The notes under the pieces were generated by a model. The model saw only the letters and a list, made by a program, of their open reading frames with translations, was not told the origin of the DNA and made no database searches. Of a DNA stretch of 64,000 bases, positions 43,608 through 55,600 are shown piece after piece; positions within the stretch are counted from its first letter, which is position 1, and the number at the start of each line of letters is the position of its first letter. This DNA is from Plazaster borealis. Lineage: Eukaryota; Echinodermata; Asteroidea; Forcipulatida; Labidiasteridae. The position numbers were made by a program, and so were the translations under genes. The DNA lies in NCBI GenBank assembly GCA_021014325.1, contig JAJGQC010000473.1, forward strand, positions 121,001 through 185,000. Reading direction: 5' to 3'.

Positions 43608-46600
43608 GTAAGGTTTGGGGTTTATCCCAGATATAGGAACGTGAGCCTGGGTTGTGATGTGTACTCTCCTATAATAACTATAATATGAGGTTCGTTCCGC
43701 TATCGTCTCCTCCTACCGTATTAAATGGAGACGATAGCGGAACGAACCTCATAGTTCTGTGAGTAGGTTGTGTGAGTTTAGAGAGAGGCCTAGCCTGCGA
43801 ATTGTATGCTCCCCAGGCAGTTTAGACAGTTTGGGGAATGGGTTAAATAAATATGCCTAAATAGATAGTATTAATTACACTGTCTGTACTGAGTGCCTTG
43901 ATCTAGCTACACTACTAGTACTACGTACTACGACTAGTGCGCTGAATAAGAAGTATTTTTTGAGAAGCCTGTCGGGTGCGATATCAAAGCGCTATATTAT
44001 AAAAGAACTGGGTTAGCAGGTTAGGCCCCTAGCCTAGCCCTGGTAGGACGTCAGTCAGTGCCACTGCACTGACGTCCTGGGTATAAAGATCCTTTACAGT
44101 GCGAACAAAATTTTGAGTAACATTTTAAAATATTTTTACCTAATTTGAGAAGCTGAAACTCCATTCACTTATTCTTGGTGCCTTTAATTACACTTTTGCT
44201 GAGTTCAAAACCTATCAAATACATCCATGAATGACATTATTTCCGAAAATAAGTCCAAGTTGTGCACTGGCGCTGCGACTCCGTCGTGTTGCCGCCCCGA
44301 AGAAAAAGCATTCAGTGTTACGGGTTAGACAGCGCCCTCTTTTGTGGACTTGGTTCCATGTCAGTTGAGGTTGTCGCAACGAATGCGTCAATTTCCATTT
44401 TATTTTCACAATAATGTCATCCAAGGATAAAATTGGCAATTCTGAATAGAGCAGGCGTAAGGTTCAGGACACAAGGAACATGTGAGTCACGTTTCAGCTT
44501 CCTCACAAAGGTAAAAATATGATAAAAAATGGTTATAAATTTTGTCGCAATGCCTGAGGACCCTTATACCCTGGACCCCGTCGCGTTGTATGCAACGGAG
44601 GAGTCCAACCTGGGCTAGCCCCTAGCCTAGATTATTTTCTTGTAGACAAAGGGAAAGATTTCCATCCAGCAGAAGTATACGTACAGGCTCACTGAACGTT
44701 TAACTCGTTATGTTTAAAGAAAAAGTATCCCTTGAAATTGAAGTTTGAGTGATTTTTTTTTTTTGGGGGGGGTACTGTTTGTGGTAACTGCAGGCACAGA
44801 CAAGCCAGTGGCAGGTCTGAAAGAGGAGAGGCGTCATGTGGGTGAAGGAAGTGGTGAGTGTGTTGTGTACAATCCAAATGTTGCCGTTTCCATTGAACAG
44901 CAGAGGCAGAGACTTCCTGTCTTCAAGGTAATTCAAAGAACAGGGCCCAATTTCATAGAGCTGCTAAGCACAACAATTTGCTTAGCATGAAATTTCTTCC
45001 TTGATAAAAACAGGATTACCAACCAAATTTCCACGTGATTTTCTGGATAAGCAAACAACAGCTGAATACCAGTAACAAGCAGTATGCAACACATGGAAAT
45101 TTGGTTGGTAATCCTGTTTTTATCAAGGAAGAAATTTCATGCTAAGCAAGTGCTTAGCAGCTCTATGAAATTGGGCCCAGGGGACTATGGACAACAGGCC
45201 TGGAATTTCATCTTTGAGAGGGCGAGGCCATTTTCATTTTGCAAAGGGCACTCCCATTTGTAATTGTAGCTAACAATATTTTTCTGGACCAGAAGTATTT
45301 TTTCGAGACCAGAATCAAAATGAGAAACAAATTCCTGACAAAGTTTACCATTAATTTAGCTGTTTTTTTATTTGAACAAGCACTAATACTTTTGCAAATT
45401 CTTTTTTTTTATTATTACAAAGTGAGGTATTGTGAAAAACACAAGACCCCTGGACTCGTTGGGTCTACTAGCTCGACACTAAAACTACTGGCCTTTGTCC
45501 TGTGGTCCAGTGTAAAATTGGAGCCCTTCTGGTATGTCCAATGTTACCTAAGTCAGCATAATGTCACGGTCCTGCAGATCATTCTAGAGGTTCACTAGCA
45601 TGCTGGCGTATGTCTATGGGAATAATCCTTCGTGCCTAGAACGTGATCAACTTTTGTGATTCTCCCTTATTAGCTATTATTTTATCATCTGTTTAATTTG
45701 ACTTAAATCCATTTTATCTATCAATCAAATGTTACCCAGTATTGTGAAGTTGAAATAAATATTATTGAATAATATTTATAGTGTAAAAAAAAACTTTAAA
45801 AAATCCTGACATCAAACGAGGGGGGGGGAAGGGTTGGCGTAAAAATCAAAATTGTTTATGTTTGTCAGCTCCTGCAACTCCTTCTTCAATTGTATCTTAC
45901 AGCATAGAAATCACATCTTGTACCTCCTCGAAAAGTTCAAGACAGTTGTAATCGTTGGCGAAACAGGATGTGGAAAAAGCACCCAGATTCCTCAGTACCT
46001 AGTGGAGGCTGGATGGGGTGCAGATGGGCACAAAGTGGGTATCACTCAGCCCAGGAGGGTGGCTGCTGTCACAGTAAGTTCATGCGTTTTCTGCATTATT
46101 ATATTACGGGAAAAAGCACCCAGATTTATCAGTACATGTACCTAGTGGAGGCTGGATGGGTTGCAGATGGGTAAAAAGTGGGCATCACTCAGCCCAGGAG
46201 GGTGGCTGCTGTCACAGTAAGTTCATGCGTTTTCTGCATTGTTATCACAGGAAAAAGCACCCAGATTTATCAGTACATGTACCTAGTGGAGGCTGGATGG
46301 GGTGCAGGTGGGTAAAAAGTGGGCGTCACTCAGCCTAGGAGGGTGGCTGTTGTTACAGCTGGTGTGATAAGCAACTGTACACTCAGTGCTTTCCACTGGC
46401 TACTAAGGTGGGATTTGAACCCATGACCCCAGTATTCTGGAGCAGATGTCTGAACAGCTAGTCCATCAAACATGCCAAGTGACGAGAGGCAAGTTCGAAT
46501 CCTATAGTGAGCATCGGGTACTGCAAGCATTTTCATAGATGAATGAGTGGGTGAAGAATATTAATTTTGGATTTCTCTTTTACACTGATGTGCGATAAGA

Positions 46601-49600
46601 ACTGGAAGTTTAAATTTTGTGTTTGTGCTACTGCTAAGCTAGTTTGAATCCAACTATATTTCATCTGTTGTCACTTGGCCAGTGTCCCTGCGTAGTATGT
46701 CCACATAGGTCAGGTGACCTTGACCTTGCTTGGGCTCCCAAAGCACAAGCTTGCTGACTGGAAGTTCAGGGTGACGATAGCAGTGCCCTGCAAACTTGAC
46801 TCTGGGGAACCAGAATTTGTTGATGTTGTAGTGACCTAAATCGTTTTGTACAGTTATATACTGTTTTGTATTTTGTTGCATTGGGCATGTCATAGTTCAT
46901 TAGCCCAAACTGTCAGTATTGTTGCTGACCTTTGACCTTAGTGAGCAAGTAGCTTCTTTTCATGCACATGTGAGTTTTACCCTTCGCAATATTTTTCATC
47001 AGATCTACTCAGCCTTAATAATACTTTTTTCACCAACAATCATTTAATGGATTTGTGATTTGGGGATTGGTTTTATAGAACTTCTTTTGCAATGAAATTT
47101 TTGTGATCAATACGATCGGTCGACGACGCACATTGGGAAATGAACTTTGCCCCGCATGCGGCATCGCCCTCTGTCGGCAAAAGTTTGTTGATGTTTGAAT
47201 AGCCTTAATCCAAGGCTGTGTATAGTACAGAATCCGCAGGCGTGCGCCACATTGTGCAGCTATTCTTTACTCAGCTCGTGAACGTGTACCGAGTTGGAGA
47301 CTGGCCAAGTTTTCTTATGAATATGTAAATTTCAACGGCCAATCACTGCGTGTGGAATGTTGGTTAGCATGGACTCTGGACCCGCTGTGTTGTATACTGC
47401 ACAATAATGCACCATGTGATGTGTGTGCATGGACGATCAGTGGGCGACCGAACGTTGTGGTGCAGGTGGATACTCGGCCTGCTAATGTGCATGCGTGTTT
47501 TAACGTTTGTATACTGAAAAGATCGCGATTGCAATCCGTTCGCGATCGCGGCCACATTAAATCTAGCAAATATTAAGACTTGTTAACCCATTTTACGAAC
47601 CTAAAAATAATCTCTCTTGAGATTTTACCACCGTATCTTTCATTTATTGTGAAAAGGAACAATTTTTTGACTCGCCCGGCGCTGTCTTCACTCGCATTTG
47701 GCGACCGGGCGACCGCTAAGGTCGAACCCTGAGCTTTATTGCAGCAGTTTTGTTCGTAAGTTTTACTCTTGACTTTGTCTAAAATTCAACCGTCAAAATG
47801 TTTTGTGAACTTTGTGGACACCATTAACACGGGACTAACGCGTAATATCTGTGGAGTAAGAGTCAACAATTCATATTCGTTTCTTACTTGCTACCGACAT
47901 TATGGTAAGCTCTACGCCTGAGCTATCCACTATTCAGTGCAGGACTTCAACCTCACTTCAATTGCGTCGTGACCTAAATCGTTTTGTACAGGTATACACT
48001 AGGTGGATATTTATTGCCTTCTTCTCCCCAGGTGGCTCAACGTGTCGCTGAAGAGTGTGGCACCTTCATTGGTCATGAGGTCGGGTATTCCATCCGCTTT
48101 GAGGATTGTACAGACCCTGATGCAACCAAGATTAAGGTAATCCTTGTTCGGAAGAGCAATGTGATGATTTTGTTGTGTTTTTTACTTGACTTTCACATAA
48201 ATTATGTTTTGCAAAGTCACAAAGTCATCTAAGAATATCAGTTTCTGTAAAAATACATGCCTTTGAATGAAGAAATGGTTGAGTTTTTGGTAAAATTACA
48301 CACAAATGTACGCCAGGTAGGTACATGAGTTCGCTCATGTGTGTCATATATTGATGTACCAACGGGATTAATGTTCAGAATAGATATGTGAGTTCAACAA
48401 AATTTGGATCAAAATGTGAAAAAATGGCTTGCTTTTTCGTGCATGTACTATGCTGACACATGTTCAAGTGCCTTTCCTCAACCTCGTTCCCAGGGGTGAT
48501 TGATCTCGCCACGCCATTTTTTACCAGCATGCCTTGCTCGCTCATAACCCCCTTGAATTGGTTCATTAAGAATCTGGCACATTTTAATTAGGCCTGTGGC
48601 CGATCCACTCTACGCGCCCGCTCAAGTATGGTAACCTGCAAAAGAGGCATCAAGTCCAAGAGCAACTGGTCCCCTCTCATTCTTCTTTGATCTTGTGATA
48701 AGCCTAGTATGCAGTTTAGGGTGGCCGGGTAAAAACATGATTCATTTGAAAAGGAATTGCGTCAAAATACTTGCATTTGAACATGCGCGTACTACACGTC
48801 CGACAAGCGCCATTCAAGCGCTCCAAAGTTGTTAACAAGCACGCAAACAGAGTAGTCACTTTTGGGAGCCAATCAGCATTGTTTTTCACTACATCCCTAC
48901 CAGGGGTTAGTGACGAGAGGTATGGATACGGCGCGCTGCCCATAGTAGCGAGGCTGTCTTACACTGGCATGGTTTACAACTTGTAGATCATGTTCACCTA
49001 GTGTAAAGCTTTGTTTTTATAGAACACCCGCAGAGTGGGGCGCATTTTGTTAACAGATTTGATGTGTGGCAGCTGGGTTTAATGTCATAGAAGTGCTTGA
49101 AAGTGAAAAACTAAGCACAGCAAAATTATGCTTACCAGAATAAGGTTACCAGCCAAAATACAATTTCACATATTATACCATTAATTTGTGACTGGTATCC
49201 TGCTTATTAAGTTATTTTTTGCTTAGCAGCAAATTATTAAGCAATACTCTCTGCTTAACCCTCTCATTACCAAAATATTTTGACCACGCAAGCGTGAAGC
49301 AAACATTCTCACACAACAGAAAGTTTGTGTTCAAAGGTCAAATGTACAAACTCTATTATTCACCTTGAAGATTTCATTTTAGAGCATAATAAGTAATAGA
49401 AAATGTCATACTTATTGAATTTCCTTTCATATCAATTAAAAACTGAACATGTTTTCATTGTCTTCACTATAAAGGTATGATCAGGCCTACGGGTTGCAGT
49501 GCCAGTCGCTTAAGGTGGTCCCTTGGTTTAATTGCCAGAAGGACTTGACATCTCAATAGAATAAACTCAATTTTTTCCCCTGGGTTTTTCAGTTTATGAC

Positions 49601-52600
49601 AGATGGATATCTGGTGAGAGAAATGATGAATGACCCGCTACTCTCCAAATACAGGTAGAGATATTTTTATTGTAAATTTTGTTTGTGAAAGAGGACCTCC
49701 AAGGTCACAAATACAGGGTCGTGGCCGTGCCATAAAGGCCCGAGCCGAAGGCGAGGGCCTTTATCGCACGGCCACGACCCTGCAAGGTTTTAAACGGTCG
49801 TTTAAGAACGAGTCCCTACTCTTTTATTCCCATTCATAAATGCCCTTTTGTTAAAAAGCGATTAAAAAAATTACAAGTAAGCCTATTATAGACAACCTGT
49901 GACAATCTGTTTGAGTGAATTTTCGAAGTTTGTACATTTTCAAAAACTTTTGTAAAATTCTGTTTTTGTGCGCGTTGGTTTGTGTGTACGCACGTGTACA
50001 AAAAGATTATGCGCGGGTATACTAATAGCTTTCTACTGCGTTCCGCGTAAGTAAATTGGCGTTAATGAGCGTGCGCGCCCATCATGCGAAGCCAGCCGTG
50101 TTTAAACACTTCTAGCCGGTGTTATATCGTCCGTTTAAACACCCCCACGTGACGTGCTCTCGACCAATCAGAATAGCGAAACTGTCTGGGGTATTTATGA
50201 ATAAAAATTCAAACATCGCAGCCCAAGGGCTGAATTGAGTTTAAAAGACATTCAACAAGAAATAAAAAAAATAAACACATTAAAAAGGGAAGTGAATACA
50301 GAAAAAAGATTATGTACAATAAACACAAATACTTGGATTCCAGCTCCATTAAAAAAAACAAGTAGGTATTGCAATCTCACAATGACTGCAAATATTATAC
50401 TACAACAGGTATTAAAAAGATGTGATAAAAAGGGGATGGGTTTCAGCACATGCACCCTCAACCAGATCCTCAGCATTATTATATAGTTTTTAAAGAAACC
50501 TTTTGAAATTATTTAAAATGCTCCAGAATGCACAGTAGGGCTTTTTAAAGCTCTAAGAAAGCTTTAGGAAGTTTAAAAAACATAGTCATTAAGTAAGAAA
50601 CTTTCCAAGGACCACGTTTCAATTCAGTGTGCTTTGGCCAAACTTGCACAATTTGAATCCAGAATGTCCCGCAGTTTTGGAAAAATCCTGGGGGGAACCC
50701 TGAGTAGGTTTTATTGATCAAAGCAAAAACTTGTTGACGTTTGATTTTTGACGTCATTATTTTCTCTGTTGTGCTTCATTTTTGGGCAGTGTGATCATGC
50801 TGGATGAGGCGCATGAGAGAACGCTGTACACGGACATCGCTGTCGGACTCCTCAAGAAGATCCAGCGGAAGAGACCTGAGATGAGAATCATCGTTGCCTC
50901 GGCAACGCTTGATGCAGAGGCTTTCCGAGACTTCTTCAATCAAAATGAAACAGACGATACAAGGTAGCTTGCGTAAAACCGTGCAGGGTAGGGCTTGAAA
51001 TACCCACCAGACTTACCGGCAAGAGTGTCCAGTGATTTTTAGCTCATGGCCAGTAACTCCACAACTGAACAAGTCCTGCAGTCTGATGTTTTTTTAAACA
51101 TACTTTTGAAGATTTACAAACGTATTCTTAAAGGGACATGTTGCCTTAAATCGGGCGAGTTGGTCTATAAAAAGCATTTGTAGCCGTTTGTTATAAAATG
51201 CATTTATGGTTAGAAAGATGTTTTAAAAGTAGAATACAATGATCCACATAAATATGTCTCGAAATTGCGTGGTTTTCCTTTAACATCGTGAACAAACACG
51301 GTCGGCCATTTTGTGGAGTCAAATTTTAATGGCCGACCGTGTTAGTTCACAAAGTTAAAGGAAAACCACGCAATTTCGAGGCAGGTTCGTGTGTTAGTGT
51401 TTATGCACGTAAAAGAACCCAGTGCACTTATCGTAAAGAGAAGGGGTTCGCCCCGGTGTTCCTGGTTTGATTGGCTGCATATTGCGCCACAGCACCTTGT
51501 AAACCATTACATGGTGCTATGCAAAGGAATAGGTCTCATACTTCAACACGTAACTCCACTTACCTTGTATGAAAAATACTGAGCGCTTTGAGACACCCAT
51601 CGGGAGTATAAAGCACTATATAAGAACTGCATATTATTGTTATTATTTTGTTGTAATTAGTGCCTGTTTTGATATCATTGTTTCTGCAGCAAAGACACAG
51701 CTAGCATCCTTACCGTTGAGGGGAGAACGTTCGCAGTTGATGTCTTCTACAGTCTCAGGTGAAGTGATAAGAAGATCTACTTCTCTAGTGCTGAGGGCAT
51801 TGTTCATAAAAGCTTAGTAAAAATCTAAACCACATGGGTTACCAAAAGGTAGAAATGCCATCATTTCAACATACCTCCTAAAATTTGGATCCTAGTTTCA
51901 GACTTTTTTGTCAGCAATGACTCTAATCCCCTGATTAGTGCGGATGGAGTTTAATCCACTACCTTCCATATACAAGAGCAGGTGGTATCGTAAAGTTTTG
52001 ATTTAAGGAAACTTTGTTTTCAAAGACACTGATCGAACAGTGGAGTTGTTACACTGCCGTCCAAAGCCAGATTTGAACCGGGGTCCACAGAGGTGAAAGG
52101 CAGGGAAGAAACTGATAAGCCAACCAAAATGCCCCGTTCATATCTAGTTCCTAGTGTTCAATCATTTCATTTTTATTACAGCCCAGTACCTGACTATGTA
52201 AAGGCAACAGTGGATACGATAATGAGGCTGCATAAGACGGAGCCAGCCGGTGACATCCTTGCCTTCCTGACCGGACAAGATGAAGTTGAACAGGCAATGG
52301 AAATGGTCATGTAAGTGACTGCGGCCTCGAAAATGAAACAGCTTTTCAAAACTTCATGGAGCTGCTTAACTACATAAATCAGCTTAGCGCAAAACAATTT
52401 TGCTCAGCAAAAAAAAGGTTACCAGCCAAAATGCCATATTTATGTGCATAGTTTATGACTGGTTCCCTGCTTATTTGTGCTTAGCTTGAGCAGCTCTTTG
52501 AAATTGGATCCTCGTATTTAAAAAAATTGAATGACATCTTGTCTCACACTTGGATGCTCCATGCAAAATATTTTGCATCGTGCCATTGTGTCTGTGTTTA

Positions 52601-55600
52601 CAATTCCGGAAAAGTGTTGTGAGATACTACCTTTGTGCAATTTTAAACAATTGTTTCATGTAAAATGAATTTTTTTTGCAAGGCTGAAAAATTTCGGACT
52701 TTTATCTGAATTCAGACCTTTTTATGTCTGCACTGTGACGAATATCGGTTTTTTTCTTGAGATATAAAGGAAATCATGTTCTTTGATCTATTTCTTTAGC
52801 AATGTGGATTACTGTTCCCAGACCCTCCTTGAAATCAATAACTCCAGGGGTTACCAAAAGGTGAAAATTTCATAATTTCAACATGCATGGTAAAATTTGG
52901 ATCCTAGTTTCAGAAATTGTTGTCAGCAGTGACTCTCACCCCTGAATCTTCGGACATAAACTGACACTACAAATTGTTCATTCAGAAATTATTGTAATTT
53001 CTGCAATTTCTGTTAATTTTGTGCAATCTGTTCCACATAGACAACAGATCCGCACTCTCTCTTCCGATCATATGAAGATGCTGGCTTTACCAATGTACGG
53101 CAGCTTGCCAGGCAAAGAGCAGATGAAGGTCTTCGAAAGGATCAGCCGCAACACCAGAAAGGTTGTCATAGCAACCAATATAGCAGAAACGTCCATAACC
53201 ATCAATGGCATTGTGTACGGTAGGTTTTGTGTTTTGCAAAAATAATTGTTCTTCGCCTGACGTTTTGACTCGAGTCTTTCTCTAAGGCTAGTTTTTTCAT
53301 TGTGTGAAAGTGCCTGAAAGCACAATGTTTTGTCAGGGAATTGGTTGGCACGATGTGCTTATTTCAATTGCCGCAATTAAGCTAAGCATTGTGACTCTGT
53401 GGCTTCTTCAGATGCTTCTAGAGATGCTAAGCTACCTGTCCAGTAATGTCTGCGTTACTTCAGGGATATATACACCATCGTGAAAGTCCGACTCAATCAT
53501 GCGGCAACACGACAACTTGGGTCGACTGAGTGAGTGAGTGAGTGAAAGTGCGGGTTGGCTACATGTGAACTTCGCCTTAGATTGCAACGTCAAAACGGCA
53601 CCCTTGACGTTTTTTCAAAACGTGTAAGAAACACATTGTTATAAAACCCTCATACTTTAGAAAGAGTTTTGAGTGATTAGTCTTAAAACAAACTGTTCCT
53701 TCTTCACCTGATATGCCCTGAAAAATAGAAGTAATTGATTGTTGCGCATGCTTGTCGCCGATCTTCCTGATGTGTTCAACATGTTGCTTTTTTCAAAAAA
53801 TGTGCAAGGATACTTCCAGCAGACTTGTCAACATGCTCGGACATTCCATTGTGAAGCTCGCACCCAGTGCTTTGTTTGCTTCATTGCAAAGAGGGACAAA
53901 GGGTACTGGAATTCATGCTCGGAATTCTCCCTTGTTCCAAGGATTTTTGTGTAATCACCAATTCCAGACCGTAGTCCTTTTGTTGGACAAACCAGGATTA
54001 CTCAGGCATGCAACTCTTCCGCGGATCCGCGGATTTTCGCGTTTTTCAATTCGCGGATCCACGGATTTCCACGTTTTTCAAAAATCCGGCCGTGAAAAAA
54101 AAATTCAGTTTGCGGCGCCGCAGAATCTTGGACCGCACTACAAGGAGGAATTATCGTCTGGCTCCGTGTTTTGTATACGTACGTAACAGGAAAACCAAGT
54201 GCAGGACACAGACTCCGTATACCGTGAGCATTATTAGGCTTATGTCCCTATAGCGCCCTCTGTTGACTTCAAGCCGATAGTCTGGCTCTGTATTTTCTTC
54301 TCACGTTAATGATTATGTCGGATACGGGCACTATACTTGTGCACGCGCTTGACAAATACGTTGGAAAAACATTTTCACACTCGATGTACAAACGTAAATA
54401 ATCAATCGCAAAATAACTTCAAAAAGAAAGGATCTATCATCGATCGAGAAAAGGGTACATTTTCCTCTTTTTTTAAAATTGAAGAGTTGCATGCCTGATT
54501 ACTAGAGATTGTTGTTAGGCTGCCATCATAGTATTTGGCATGGGAGGTAAGTCTGTGTTTTCAGCATGCCATGGCCAGTTATCACATTGGCCGTGGCTTT
54601 TGGCGATGGTTTGGTCGATTCACTGTGACTAATAAAAGCCACATTTTCTCAAAGAGAATTGGAATTCCCGGAACATATTTTATGAGAACGTTTGTTGTCT
54701 TTACTTGGTTAGTCATGGTTTGATTGTGGCAACGATATTCCCAAACAAAATATTATCAGAAATTCCAAAATTAATAGCGCCTGTGAGCATGGACAAATTT
54801 TAAAAATCCCAGCAGTAAGTGGTTAACTAGCCTATTTTTTTCATTTGTTTTGATGCAGTGATTGACAGTGGCTTCGTTAAACTACGAGCCTACAACTCAA
54901 AGACAGGCCTCTCTGGACTAGTAGTGGTTCCCGTGTCCCAAGCCTCGGCTCAGCAGAGGACTGGCAGGGCAGGTCGTGTAAGGTCAGGCAAGGCGTACAG
55001 ACTATTCACCGAGGATGACTACAAGTCACTAAGAAAGACAACAGTACCAGAAATGCAGAGGTATGAGCTTTAATCATAGTGCAGCCATCTTGGTTTTTTC
55101 CCCCATTCCAAACCAAGGCTATAAGGGCAGACTATTATCTCATATAAAACTGCTGCAATCCGTCTTTTACAGGAGTGACCTGAGCACGGTAATACTTCAG
55201 CTGAAATGTCTAGGCATCGATAATGTCCTACGCTTCAATTTCTTATCCCCGCCGTCAGCCAGAGCCATGATGAGGGGTTTGGAGCTTCTGTACGCTCTGG
55301 GGGGCATTGACGATCACTCCAAGCTCGCTCAGCCACTTGGGATACGCATGGCCGAGTTTCCTCTCAATCCGATGTTTGCAAAAATGCTTCTGGTGTCAGG
55401 TAGGTTGGGATATATAACCCGTTGCTGGTTGTTTGGACTGATTCGAACAGGATTGTACATTGTTAAAAGCACTGAACACGTTTGGTAATTGTCAAAGACC
55501 AGTGTTCCCACTTGGTGTATCCCAACATATGCATAAAATAACAAGCCTGTGAAAATTTGGGCTCAATTTGTCATCGAAGTTGCAAGAAAATGATGAAAGA

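Noticed and set aside
45239..45598. 119-codon frame in intron 2 as an extra DHX35 exon
   Set aside because: Not part of any DHX35 protein; exon 2 joins exon 3 in phase without it.
53752..54253. 144-codon frame in DHX35 intron 9
   Set aside because: It crosses the boundary of the TIR element at 54003 and has no splice-site support.
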